From Pedobacter sp. Leaf216 (lineage in GTDB: Bacteria; Bacteroidota; Bacteroidia; Sphingobacteriales; Sphingobacteriaceae), in the NCBI RefSeq assembly GCF_001421515.1, contig NZ_LMKM01000019.1, positions 1-49,114 on the forward strand: a DNA stretch of 49,114 nucleotides, in the 5' to 3' direction. The translations under genes were made by a program, and so were the position numbers. The notes under the pieces are model-generated. The model was not told the origin of the DNA. It was given only the letters and a program-made list of their open reading frames with translations, and did not search any database. Positions 16,889 through 25,735 of the stretch are shown here, piece by piece. How positions within the stretch are numbered: position 1 is the stretch's first letter; every line of letters begins with the position of its first letter.

Positions 16889-17206
16889 CTATTGTAACCT
16901 CAAAATCCGTTCACCATACTTAATTTCTGTTTCTGAGGTGATTTCAAATTCATATTCTTTTCCTGAAGTAACAGTAAGCTTTTTACCTTTGATTTTGTAA
17001 GTACCTCTATATGCTACATCGCCACCAGGCACAATATCTGCCTTGCTGTCTACCATGAGTGTAACGCGTATTGCGCTTGTAAGGTACCCATCAGGCTTGA
17101 GTACATTAATTTCATAAAATGTTTTTTCTTCTTTTACCGTAAGCTTTTTACAAGAAGTAAAGCATATAAATAAGATTGTTGAATAGATTAGGTTTTTCAT
17201 ATTCAT
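16889..17206 (-). CDS. Small lipoprotein, function unknown
   Basis: 105 residues starting MNMKNLIYSTILFICFTSCKK: a short positive n-region, a hydrophobic stretch and the lipobox FTSC, so Cys19 is the likely lipidated residue. Lys-Lys follows the cysteine rather than an acidic surface-export signal. The mature part, with VLKPDGYLTSAIRVTLMVDS and YRGTYKIKGKKLTVTSGKEY, looks all-beta, like small lipocalin-type or DUF lipoproteins in which a GTYKIKGKKLTV hairpin recurs. No domain is firmly recognised. An in-frame ATG two codons on (17200) is an alternative start. A bidirectional terminator separates it from the receptor-lipoprotein operon upstream. Confidence 0.75.
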   Translation of the reverse strand: MNMKNLIYSTILFICFTSCKKLTVKEEKTFYEINVLKPDGYLTSAIRVTLMVDSKADIVPGGDVAYRGTYKIKGKKLTVTSGKEYEFEITSETEIKYGERILRLQ

Positions 17207-17260
17207 TTAGATTTACAATAATAACGTATTGGAAATTATAAACGCTACAAACAGCTGAAT

Positions 17261-17305
17261 AACAAAAAAAGCCCTGATATAGTATATATCAAGGCTTTTT
17301 TTGTT
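17261..17305. terminator. Bidirectional terminator
   Basis: A 13-bp perfect outer stem (17261-17273 with 17293-17305) has A- and T-rich arms, AACAAAAAAAGCC and its complement, plus an inner TGATATA/TATATCA stem. T-tracts are present on both strands. It ends the minus-strand receptor-lipoprotein operon. Confidence 0.88.
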
Positions 17306-17316
17306 ACTTTCAGTAT

Positions 17317-17904
17317 CTATAATGCAGCTCTTAAGCCAAATTCAGAAAGTGCAAAAGTGTATTCTGCAAGTGTAACATTAGAAGCATCTTGAGCGACAAT
17401 AATAATACTTGTACCTCTTGATTGAGATGCAGTTCCATTACTAACCGTAAAGAGGCCTTTTCCAATCTGATTTAAATTAAATGTATATGTAAGACCCCAA
17501 ATAACATTTGAGGCATTTCCATATGCACCGATTGCTGTAACCACAGGTGCGCTAGCAGAAGGTGTTGGCGTAGCAGCAAGCGATACATTTGATGCTGAAT
17601 AAAGAACTGTCCTTACAGAACTACTAACAGCAGTTGCACTCGTTTGTGTATTGGCTAAATAATATACAGTTAATTTAGGAATCACTTTTGAAGGGAAAAG
17701 TTTTTCCCCAACAATGTAATTAAGCGTTACCACACTTGTACCTACAGTACCTGTAGCTGATATAGCATTACCTTTAGCCAATTCTATAGTTGTACCACCC
17801 GTACCAGATACCTCTTTTTCTGCGTTAGGATCTTTTTTACAAGCACTCATTGAAAGAACAACTACGCTTGCTGCAACCATAACTTTTGATAATATATTTT
17901 TCAT
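17317..17904 (-). CDS. Lipoprotein paired with the TonB-dependent receptor
   Basis: 195 residues from MKNILSKVMVAASVVVLSMSACKK; the lipobox MSAC puts the lipidated cysteine at about residue 22. The mature protein is rich in Ser, Thr, Ala and Val (TIELAKGNAISATGTVGTS, SASNVSLAATPTPSASAP), suggesting a beta-sandwich. I recognise no domain. An ATG three codons upstream (17913, MIKMKN) is also in frame; the later ATG gives a normal signal peptide. It starts about 26 bp after the stop of the large receptor on the same strand and shares its terminator, so it is very likely the receptor's partner, perhaps a surface substrate-binding protein as SusD is for SusC, though it is not SusD-like. Confidence 0.8.
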   Translation of the reverse strand: MKNILSKVMVAASVVVLSMSACKKDPNAEKEVSGTGGTTIELAKGNAISATGTVGTSVVTLNYIVGEKLFPSKVIPKLTVYYLANTQTSATAVSSSVRTVLYSASNVSLAATPTPSASAPVVTAIGAYGNASNVIWGLTYTFNLNQIGKGLFTVSNGTASQSRGTSIIIVAQDASNVTLAEYTFALSEFGLRAAL

Positions 17905-17930
17905 TTTAATCAATTTAAAAATTTACAGTT

Positions 17931-20900
17931 TTAGTTAAAATTATAACGCACACCAAACTGCATATAATAGGTTGATGAAATTGTTTGTGAAGTACCGAAT
18001 GATTCTCTCACAACATCGTTTTGAGCGTTAGCTAATCTAAACGTAGGTTTTGTAGTTGCACTGATTGATGATACATTTTGAGGGACCAAAATGGCTGCAT
18101 TATTAGCAAAATTTATGTTACCCCATTTACGATTTAACAGATTACCCACATTGAATATATCAACAGTAAATTGAAATGAATTTTTAGATTTACCATAGTT
18201 TCTGAAAACTTCTTGAGTTAATCTAAAATCAAATTGATTTCTCCATGGCAACAATGCTCCATTACGTTCGGCATACTCACCTCTATGTTTACTTAAATAT
18301 GGATCATTATTAATATAATTCATGAAAACATCACTTTGCTCTTGTGCAGAGTATGCTCTTCCATATCCTGTTGTTCCAGTAGGGATATTTACAAAATTTA
18401 TTTCAGATGCATCGCGTGGAATGTAGATTAAATCGTTAGTCTGTCCATCACGGTTGAAATCGGCACTATAGCTATATGAATATCTTCCTTGCTGTGAACC
18501 AGAATAAAATAATGAAAACGCAGTAGCTAAATTCTTAAAATATTCTTTTCTATAAGAAAGATTGGCAACAATACGATCTGGAGTTAAGTTTTGAGAATAA
18601 CTTAATGTCGGATTATTTGCATTAGTAGATGTAAAAGGAATAGACCATAAGTTTAACAGCTGATCACCACTTCCATCACCATAGTTACGTTGGTCAGAAC
18701 GGGTATAAGCGATCATTGCAGATAAGCCGCCCTGAAATTGTTTTGTCAACTGCGCAGTAGCTTGCCAGTTATAACCACCTTTTGCATTTGTCATTTCAAC
18801 AACGTTTAAAGCTGAGGTACCAGTTGGACTTGGAATTCCGGCTGCTGTCATATTTACAACTTGTCTAGCATTTACAGTACTTCCGTAAAATGGTCTGTTA
18901 TCTGGATAACCTGGTATATTTAACGCTGTTGGAGTTTGCAGATTTACATTTTGACCTATAGCTACATTAAGATCTTTGCCATAAACACCTTCTAATGTTG
19001 CCACAATGCCACCAGGTAATTTAAAATCAACCGCTAAACTTGATTTCCAAGTTTGCGGGAATTTTAGGTTACGAGATAATGCACTGATCGTTCCTGGAAT
19101 GCTCGTTCCAGCAGCAGGTATAGTAGATGAAGTTAGGTTTGGAGCAATACTTGGATTAAAGAATGGAGTATTAGCTTGTCCAGAATATACCTGAGTAAAC
19201 TGTAATAATCCAGCATCACCTGATTGTGAAACAATCCATACAAAAGGAACACGACCTGTAAAGATTCCAGAACCACCACGAACTTGTAAAGAGCGGTCTC
19301 CTAACACATCCCAATTGAAGCCAAAACGTGGAGAATAAGTCAGTTTAGCTTCTGGTAAAACTCCAGTATCAATTTTTTCTCCGTTTGCAAAAGTTTGTGC
19401 AGCAACCAAAGGATGGGTTTTTATTTCAGACACATCAGGGAATGTAGCACGCTCGAAACGAATACCAGCTGTCACTTTTAAACGGTCAGATATTGTGAAC
19501 TCATCTTGTAAATAAGCCGAATATTGAGCAAATTTAAAGCTAGGATAAGCTTGTGAACCGTCTGCAGTTAAAGGGTAAGTTATTGAATATTGTAATGGCT
19601 TAGCATTATTATAAAAATCAGCATAAGATGCAAAAGTATAAAAACCAGTTCCAAAACGTTGGAAGCCATTTTTAGTTGTGCTAAACTCTGCTTGTACACC
19701 CAAAGTAATATTATGTTTACCTAGCGCTAAACTTAAATCGTCGCTATAAGTATATCCTTTAACATCTCTTAAATTTCCGTAAGTAAATGGCTCATAACCA
19801 AAAGTGGTTAAAACACTACCAGCAGATGTTCCGCTTTGGGTATTATTTAAAATATCTACTAATGGAAATGGAGCACTATCTGAAGTCCTTGGATCATTTT
19901 GATGTGAATAAGTTGCACGTAAAACGTTAGTAACTTTACTTCCGAAATTTGAGTTTAGCTCAGCCACAGCAGAATATAAATTTGCTGCCTGATAGTAGTT
20001 TGAGTTTGAGAAATTCAAACCTGCATTCGTAGCAGTTCCCGATCTATTATTTCCATAACCTAAATTACCAGTCACACCAGAACCAGTTACCGATGTACTT
20101 GCAGAACTTGGTGATGTGCTCTCTACCTGATTATAACGAACACTAAAACGGTGATTTTTTGTAATGTTCCAGTCTAAACGGGCAAACATCTTTTCGTTAT
20201 CACTTATATTTGAATATCCTTGATAAAGACCTGGATCATATCCGTATCTAGAAATTAAAGTAGATTTTAGTTGGTCAAGATCAGAAGCATTTGCTGGTGC
20301 AACTGTTGATACTCCACTATTATATGGTAAACCCGGAGTAGCCGCAATCCTGTTATTACCTGGTTCAATAGTATGTTTTTTTTCGTAGTTAACAAAAAAG
20401 AATAATTTATCTTTAACAATTGGCCCTCCTAAACTAAATCCATAATTTTTTTCATCAAGCTTTTGTAATGTAGGAATTCTATACGTTTCACCAATCCTAT
20501 TTCCTTGTTGCTCTTCCCCACGCATGGTATAAAAGGCATTTCCAGAAAATGTATTAGCACCAGAACGGGTTACCGCAGTTACTGAACCCCCTGTGAAGCC
20601 CGATTGACGAACATCATATGGCGTTACATTGATTGATACCTGCTCCAACGCATCAATCGAAATTGGAGAACCACCAGCCGGAATATTCTGACCAATACCA
20701 AATTGATTGTTAAAGTTAGCACCATCTACAGTAAAGTTATTGGAACGGTAGTTACCGCCACCAATTGCACCTTGAGTACCTGAAGCTTGTGGAGTTAATC
20801 TCGTTAAATCATTAATACTACGTGTGATTGTTGGTAAAGATTGAATTTGCTGTCTTGTAACGACAGTGTTTGCACCACTTTTATTGGAATTCATGATTGC

Positions 20901-21287
20901 ATTGCTGCTTTGACCTACCACTTTAACTTCAGCAAGTGTTGAACTATTATCAACAAGTGTTAAATTTAAAAGATAAGGTTCTCCTAATTTTAAACTAATA
21001 TCAGTTTGTTTTTCAGGCCTGTAACCCACAAAACTTACTTCAATAGTGTATGGGCCACCAACACGCATCCCACCAATTGTAAAACGGCCGTCACCGTTTG
21101 TAGATACAGAATAAACAGTACCAGTTGGTGTGTGTGTAGCTTTAACACTTGCACCAGGCAGGGCACCTTTGTCGTCCTTAATTGTTCCTGTCATCGACGA
21201 TGTGGTTACCTGTGCATTAACACTTAAGGTAAGACCTACAAACGCAACAATAACAAGCACTAATCTTAAAAGTAAAGATTTCTTCAT
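17931..21287 (-). CDS. Oar-like TonB-dependent outer-membrane receptor
   Basis: 1118 residues. Residues 1-25 are a signal peptide ending SVNAQ. A carboxypeptidase-regulatory-like domain follows (about 26-115: MTGTIKDDKGALPGASVKAT, GDGRFTIGGMRVGGPYTIEV). The plug domain contains IQSLPTITRSINDLTRLTP, the FTVDGANFNNQFG loop and GGSVTAVTRSGANTFSGNAF. The beta-barrel fills the rest and ends YYMQFGVRYNFN. This plan matches Oar-type receptors (adventurous-gliding protein Oar of Myxococcus, many Bacteroidota paralogues) rather than SusC, which has a longer signature and a SusD partner. The ligand is unknown. A lipoprotein follows 26 bp downstream in the same operon. Confidence 0.92.
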   Translation of the reverse strand: MKKSLLLRLVLVIVAFVGLTLSVNAQVTTSSMTGTIKDDKGALPGASVKATHTPTGTVYSVSTNGDGRFTIGGMRVGGPYTIEVSFVGYRPEKQTDISLKLGEPYLLNLTLVDNSSTLAEVKVVGQSSNAIMNSNKSGANTVVTRQQIQSLPTITRSINDLTRLTPQASGTQGAIGGGNYRSNNFTVDGANFNNQFGIGQNIPAGGSPISIDALEQVSINVTPYDVRQSGFTGGSVTAVTRSGANTFSGNAFYTMRGEEQQGNRIGETYRIPTLQKLDEKNYGFSLGGPIVKDKLFFFVNYEKKHTIEPGNNRIAATPGLPYNSGVSTVAPANASDLDQLKSTLISRYGYDPGLYQGYSNISDNEKMFARLDWNITKNHRFSVRYNQVESTSPSSASTSVTGSGVTGNLGYGNNRSGTATNAGLNFSNSNYYQAANLYSAVAELNSNFGSKVTNVLRATYSHQNDPRTSDSAPFPLVDILNNTQSGTSAGSVLTTFGYEPFTYGNLRDVKGYTYSDDLSLALGKHNITLGVQAEFSTTKNGFQRFGTGFYTFASYADFYNNAKPLQYSITYPLTADGSQAYPSFKFAQYSAYLQDEFTISDRLKVTAGIRFERATFPDVSEIKTHPLVAAQTFANGEKIDTGVLPEAKLTYSPRFGFNWDVLGDRSLQVRGGSGIFTGRVPFVWIVSQSGDAGLLQFTQVYSGQANTPFFNPSIAPNLTSSTIPAAGTSIPGTISALSRNLKFPQTWKSSLAVDFKLPGGIVATLEGVYGKDLNVAIGQNVNLQTPTALNIPGYPDNRPFYGSTVNARQVVNMTAAGIPSPTGTSALNVVEMTNAKGGYNWQATAQLTKQFQGGLSAMIAYTRSDQRNYGDGSGDQLLNLWSIPFTSTNANNPTLSYSQNLTPDRIVANLSYRKEYFKNLATAFSLFYSGSQQGRYSYSYSADFNRDGQTNDLIYIPRDASEINFVNIPTGTTGYGRAYSAQEQSDVFMNYINNDPYLSKHRGEYAERNGALLPWRNQFDFRLTQEVFRNYGKSKNSFQFTVDIFNVGNLLNRKWGNINFANNAAILVPQNVSSISATTKPTFRLANAQNDVVRESFGTSQTISSTYYMQFGVRYNFN

Positions 21288-21346
21288 ACTTTGTTTTTTA
21301 AATGTTTTTTGTTGTTGAATAATAATCTAATAGGGATATTATGCCG

Positions 21347-21434
21347 CAAATGTACCCAATAAAATTTAACACATTTTAACATTCAATGTTAAATAATTAT
21401 TAAGTCCGGCAAAACTTTTCAACATTTAACACAT
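21347..21434 (-). promoter_or_regulatory. Receptor promoter with TTAACATT palindrome and spaced repeats
   Basis: On the minus strand TACATTTG (21354-21347) matches the -7 consensus about 60 bp before the receptor ATG. Just upstream, at the -33 region, lies the palindrome TTAACATT-C-AATGTTAA (21376-21392). The 11-mer ATTTAACACAT occurs at 21364-21374 and again exactly 60 bp away at 21424-21434. This looks like an operator region for a DNA-binding regulator; none can be named. Confidence 0.45.
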
Positions 21435-21673
21435 ATTAGCACCTTTATAACTTTCACTTTATCAATACATTGATAAAAAATCCAAATTTTTAATAACGAA
21501 ATACACAGTTGATTATAATTTACACATTAAACACCTCTTAATGTTGGTATTTTTCCAATTATGCCTATTAACAATAAGCTTTTAAGCAAAAACACTAGCA
21601 TAATTTCCCCTATAGTAGAATATTCATTATGTTTTTCATTAAATCACACCTTATTATGATTAACATCCAAACG

Positions 21674-21981
21674 TAAATTTGCAGCACCAATATTCACTCA
21701 TTGTAAATTTTACCAGCTATCTTAATATAGGTCTAGCCAATTGACATTTTTTTTTTAGTTTTGAGCGATTGTTTGAGGATTAACATCCGCTAACATTTGT
21801 AATGTGGATGTAGGCAACTAGAAACACGAGACTAATCTGTTCAACAGAGACTCCTTCACCAGAAGATTACGGTTTATAAAAAAAATAAAAGATAAATCTC
21901 TTTAAATAGAATGAAACTTAAATAATGCTATTCATTATTCAAGTGCTTTTTATGAGATAAAAAATAAACTAGAAAAAACAG
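21674..21981 (+). promoter_or_regulatory. Possible long lpdA leader with promoter box and stem-loop
   Basis: The 694-bp gap between the receptor and lpdA has no gene. TAAATTTG (21674-21681) fits the -7 consensus and would give a leader of about 300 nt. Within it, ACATCC (21783-21788) and ACATT (21793-21797) pair with AATGT (21801-21805) and GGATGT (21806-21811), giving an 11-bp stem with a 4-nt bulge. No known riboswitch core was recognised. Confidence 0.35.
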
Positions 21982-23370
21982 ATGAATTACGATGTTATTG
22001 TTTTAGGCAGCGGCCCAGGTGGTTACGTAGCTGCAATCAGAGCTTCTCAATTGGGACTAAAAGTTGCAATCGTTGAGCGCGAATCATTAGGTGGTATTTG
22101 TTTAAACTGGGGCTGTATCCCTACTAAAGCACTTTTAAAAAGCGCACAGGTTTTCGAATATATTAATCATGCAGCCGATTACGGAATTACTACTGCTGGT
22201 GCAACTGCAGATTTTGCAGCTGTGGTAAAGCGTAGTCGTGGTGTGGCAGACGGCATGAGCAAAGGCGTTCAGTTTTTGATGAAAAAAAATAAGATTGACG
22301 TAATCATGGGTACTGGTAAAGTAAAGCCAGGAAACAAACTAGAAGTTAAAGGTGCAGATGGTTCGCAACAAGAACTGAGTGCAAAAAATATCATCATTGC
22401 TACAGGTGCACGTTCAAGAGAATTACCAAACCTGAAACAGGATGGTAAAAAAATTATCGGTTACCGCCAGGCCATGGTACTTCCTGAATTGCCAAAAAGT
22501 ATGGTTGTAGTAGGTTCTGGTGCTATAGGTGTAGAGTTTGCCTATTTCTATGCTACAATGGGTACCAAAGTAACCATCGTAGAGTTTATGGATAATGTAG
22601 TTCCTGTTGAGGATGAAGACGTTTCTAAACAATTATTGCGCAGCTTGAAAAAAGTAGGTATTGATGTAATGACTTCAGCAAGTGTTGAAGCCGTTGATAC
22701 CAGCGGAGCAGGATGTAAAGTTTCTGTTAAAACGGCTTCAGGTATGCAAACCATCGAAGCTGACATTGTACTTTCTGCAGCTGGTATTGTTGCCAATATC
22801 GAAAACATTGGTTTAGAAGAAACCGGAATTAAAACTGAAAAAGGTAAAATTGTTACTGATGAGTTTTACAATACATCGGTTAAAGGTTATTATGCAATCG
22901 GTGATGTAGTTGGCGGACAAGCCCTTGCTCACGTTGCTTCAGCAGAAGGTATTATCTGTGTTGAAAAAATTGCTGGTCAACACGTTGAGCCATTGGATTA
23001 TAACAATATCCCGGGTTGTACCTATTGCACGCCAGAAATCGCTTCAGTAGGTTATACCGAAAAAGCAGCAAAAGCAGCTGGTTACGAATTAAAGATTGGT
23101 AAATTTCCGTTTTCAGCTTCAGGTAAAGCAAGTGCTGCAGGAGCTAAAGATGGTTTCGTAAAATTAATTTTCGACGCTAAATACGGAGAATTATTAGGCG
23201 CACACATGATCGGAACAAACGTTACCGAAATGATTGCTGAAATTGTAGTGGCCCGTAAATTAGAAACTACCGGACATGAAATGATTAAATCTGTTCACCC
23301 TCACCCTACCATGAGCGAAGCCATTATGGAGGCAGCTGCTGATGCTTACGGTGAAGTGATCCACTTATAG
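21982..23370 (+). CDS. lpdA: Dihydrolipoyl dehydrogenase (E3)
   Basis: FAD-dependent enzyme that reoxidises dihydrolipoamide using NAD+, serving the pyruvate and 2-oxoglutarate dehydrogenase complexes and glycine cleavage. 462 residues, the usual size. Visible: FAD-binding GSGPGGYVAA (residues 9-18), the redox disulfide Cys40/Cys45 in GGICLNWGCIPTK, the NAD-binding GSGAIGVEFA near 174, YAIGDVVGG, and the C-terminal catalytic His441/Glu446 pair in HPHPTMSEAI. It is monocistronic, with a terminator 65 bp downstream and no E1/E2 genes adjacent, so it is probably a shared E3. A short AAGGTTTAAAAGGT-type repeat follows the stop directly. Confidence 0.96.
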   Translation: MNYDVIVLGSGPGGYVAAIRASQLGLKVAIVERESLGGICLNWGCIPTKALLKSAQVFEYINHAADYGITTAGATADFAAVVKRSRGVADGMSKGVQFLMKKNKIDVIMGTGKVKPGNKLEVKGADGSQQELSAKNIIIATGARSRELPNLKQDGKKIIGYRQAMVLPELPKSMVVVGSGAIGVEFAYFYATMGTKVTIVEFMDNVVPVEDEDVSKQLLRSLKKVGIDVMTSASVEAVDTSGAGCKVSVKTASGMQTIEADIVLSAAGIVANIENIGLEETGIKTEKGKIVTDEFYNTSVKGYYAIGDVVGGQALAHVASAEGIICVEKIAGQHVEPLDYNNIPGCTYCTPEIASVGYTEKAAKAAGYELKIGKFPFSASGKASAAGAKDGFVKLIFDAKYGELLGAHMIGTNVTEMIAEIVVARKLETTGHEMIKSVHPHPTMSEAIMEAAADAYGEVIHL

Positions 23371-23436
23371 AGGTATAAGGTTTAAAAGGTAGAAAGCATA
23401 AGGCTAAAGCCGTAAATAAAACCAATATTATTACAT

Positions 23437-23470
23437 AAACCCTTTAGCTAATCCTAAAGGGTTTTGTATT
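23437..23470 (+). terminator. Terminator after lpdA
   Basis: AACCCTTTAG pairs with CTAAAGGGTT around a short loop (23438-23463), followed by TTGTATTTTTA. Confidence 0.75.
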
Positions 23471-23504
23471 TTTAGAGATTATTTTTTCTAAACTTTGACC
23501 CTAA

Positions 23505-24344
23505 ATGAAACTTCACACCATAAATACAGGATTTTTTAAATTAGATGGCGGTGCCATGTTCGGCGTTGTACCTAAGGTCATCTGGCAAAAAACCAATCCG
23601 GCCGATAGCAATAACCTTTGTACATGGGCCATGCGCTGTTTATTGATCGAAGAAGGTAACCAGTTGATTTTGGTTGATACAGGCATAGGAAATAAACAAG
23701 ATGAAAAGTTTTTCAGTCACTACTATCTGCATGGTAATGACTCATTGGAGAAATCGCTGGCACAACTAGGCTTCGGAAAAACTGATATTACAGATGTTTT
23801 TCTTACACACCTACATTTCGATCATGTAGGCGGAGCAGTGATAAGAGAAAATGAAAAACTAACGCCCACCTTTAAAAATGCGACCTATTGGACTAACGAA
23901 AAACATTGGCAGTGGGCGGTAGAACCTAACGCAAGAGAAAAAGCTTCTTTTCTAAAAGAAAATATCCTCCCAATTCAGGAAAGCGGTCAGCTAAAATTTA
24001 TAACCGAACATGAAAATATCGAATGGCAAAAAGATATTAATATCAGTTTTGCTTATGGACATACCGATGCCATGATGTTACCCAAAATCAATTACAAGGG
24101 AAAAACCATTGTGTATATGGCCGACCTTTTGCCATCAGTTGGACACCTTCCCCTACCCTATGTAATGGCTTATGACATGTTTCCTTTAAAAACCCTTACA
24201 GAAAAACAAGCTTTTTTAGAAGAAGCCGTAAACAATAATTACATATTGTATTTAGAACATGATCCTATTAATGAATGTTGCACCCTGCAAAGAACTGAAA
24301 AAGGAATCCGTGTATCCGAAACTTTTAACCTAAGCGATATTTAA
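23505..24344 (+). CDS. Metallo-beta-lactamase-fold hydrolase
   Basis: A 279-residue cytoplasmic MBL-fold enzyme. The zinc motif is THLHFDHVGG (His102, His104, Asp106, His107), with His186 (YGHTDAM), Asp207 (YMADLLPS) and His252 (LEHDP) completing a two-metal site; Asp58 of VDTGIGN is also typical. The overall plan resembles lactonases and related hydrolases of the quorum-quenching/MBL group, but the substrate cannot be read from sequence. The stop overlaps the next start by one base (TAATG), so it is translationally coupled to a GNAT acetyltransferase. A near -7 motif (TAAACTTTG, one base too long) ends 7 bp before the ATG. Confidence 0.88.
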   Translation: MKLHTINTGFFKLDGGAMFGVVPKVIWQKTNPADSNNLCTWAMRCLLIEEGNQLILVDTGIGNKQDEKFFSHYYLHGNDSLEKSLAQLGFGKTDITDVFLTHLHFDHVGGAVIRENEKLTPTFKNATYWTNEKHWQWAVEPNAREKASFLKENILPIQESGQLKFITEHENIEWQKDINISFAYGHTDAMMLPKINYKGKTIVYMADLLPSVGHLPLPYVMAYDMFPLKTLTEKQAFLEEAVNNNYILYLEHDPINECCTLQRTEKGIRVSETFNLSDI

Positions 24345-24913
24345 TGATCAGACCAGCCAGGCCCCACGATGTTGAACAAGTTGTGTCGTTGATTATTCAG
24401 GCAATGGGTATGTTGGCTAAAAAATTAACTCATGTTGAAGATCAGACTACTATCAATAAGATTTTTAAACACTTTTTTCAGCAGTTAAACAACCAATACA
24501 GTTATGAAAACATTTTGGTTTATGAAGAGGATGGCAAAGTCATCGGCTCATTAAATGCCTATGATGGTGGAAATCTGGAAAAGCTTCGAAAACCTTTTTT
24601 AGCATATATTGAAGAACATTACGGTGCAAATAGCCTCAATCAGGATGCAGAAACGCAAGATGGAGAGTTTTACCTTGACAGCATTAGTGTTCACCCTATC
24701 GCCCAGGGAAAAGGAATTGGAACACAACTGATCGAAGCTGGTATAAATTGGGGCAAAAAACTTGGTCACAATACTATAGGCCTGCTGGTAGAACAAAATA
24801 ATGCGAATGCATTGAAGTTATATAAAAAAATGGGCTTCGTTATCGAGAATGAAAAACACTTTATGGATGAATGGTATCATCATATGGTTTTTAAGGCCAA
24901 AAAGTATTTCTAA
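24344..24913 (+). CDS. GNAT-family N-acetyltransferase
   Basis: 189 residues with the GNAT core. The start MIRPARPHDVEQVVSLI is the typical beta1-alpha1. Motif A is LDSISVHPIAQGKGIGTQLIE, with the acetyl-CoA pyrophosphate loop Q-G-K-G-I-G, and motif B is LLVEQNNANALKLYKKMGF. It probably acetylates a small molecule or protein amine; the acceptor is unknown. The ATG shares its first base with the TAA of the MBL hydrolase, an arrangement that normally keeps two products at similar levels and hints at one pathway, perhaps modification and hydrolysis of the same compound. About 100 bp of AT-rich DNA follows. Confidence 0.9.
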   Translation: MIRPARPHDVEQVVSLIIQAMGMLAKKLTHVEDQTTINKIFKHFFQQLNNQYSYENILVYEEDGKVIGSLNAYDGGNLEKLRKPFLAYIEEHYGANSLNQDAETQDGEFYLDSISVHPIAQGKGIGTQLIEAGINWGKKLGHNTIGLLVEQNNANALKLYKKMGFVIENEKHFMDEWYHHMVFKAKKYF

Positions 24914-25018
24914 ATTATCTAACTTTTATAGAACACTATGTTCCTAAAATAATTGATCATCAGATTTATTTCCATTTTTATTTGTATTTAATCTAAATAA
25001 TGCCAATTTTTGTAACCG

Positions 25019-25378
25019 ATGGAAAAAGCATGTATCGATATTAACGAACTGGTTAACGTATTCTCAAATACCCATGGTTCTATTTATCAATCAGATAAAT
25101 TAAATTGCTTTTATGTAGATTTTGGCGGTAAGTTTGCCCGCTTCAATTGCCTTTCACTTCAAAAATTAAAAAAGGTTGTAGAGCAGATTGATATTGAAGC
25201 GCTCCTTTTAAATACCCACAAAGCCGACTTCGAACTGGTTACGTTTAATGGTTGTGAACACATCTACCTGTTAAGTGCATTAGAAATTATTGCATTAAAA
25301 GATTTACTTCAAGGTACTTTCACCATGTTTAAACTCAATCACCTCATCAGCGATTGCCTATACAGACTGGTTTATTAA
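25019..25378 (+). CDS. Small conserved protein (possibly DUF6686-like), function unknown
   Basis: 119 residues, soluble, no signal peptide. Four cysteines are scattered (CIDINEL, LNCFYVDFGGKFARFNCLSL, FNGCEHIYLL, SDCLYRL). The stretch VDFGGKFARFNCLSLQKLKKVV followed by DFELVTFNGCEHIYLLSALEI resembles small hypothetical proteins of Bacteroidota; the DUF number is from memory and unsure. A box AATTTTTG (25005-25012), one base off the -7 consensus, ends 6 bp before the ATG, suggesting a near-leaderless message. The 357-bp gap after it contains no gene that I can see. Confidence 0.72.
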   Translation: MEKACIDINELVNVFSNTHGSIYQSDKLNCFYVDFGGKFARFNCLSLQKLKKVVEQIDIEALLLNTHKADFELVTFNGCEHIYLLSALEIIALKDLLQGTFTMFKLNHLISDCLYRLVY

Positions 25379-25704
25379 TTTTAGGTAGTCGATGAAATTT
25401 TTTATTGGTTAACTTTTGCAATCGAAATGCGGGTTCATCGCTGATTTTTTTAAAAAGGTTAATTGCTTTCTGCTTTATCAGACTGATTACTGCTAACTGA
25501 AAACTTCCAGCTGAACAATGTCAACCGAAAAATAACCTTTACCTCACTGATCCTCAACCAGTATCCGTTTCGCGTTATTGCAATATCTCCCACCCTTTTT
25601 CTTACGCTGCTGCTCTTATTTAAACTCATTACAAATAACTTATTATCAGCAATTTAGACTAATTTCATATTGCAAATAAATTATAATGGAGAACAAATTC
25701 CATT

Positions 25705-25712
25705 TACATTTG
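25705..25712 (+). promoter_or_regulatory. -7 box of the ferritin promoter
   Basis: TACATTTG matches TAnnTTTG and ends 23 bp before the ferritin ATG. No clear -33 element or Fur box was seen in the 25379-25704 spacer, which otherwise holds no gene. Confidence 0.45.
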
Positions 25713-25735
25713 TATTGTTATAAAAGCACAGAAAC

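Noticed and set aside
17317..17904. SusD-like protein partner of the receptor
   Set aside because: At under 200 residues and without TPR-like helices it cannot be SusD; the receptor is also of the Oar type.
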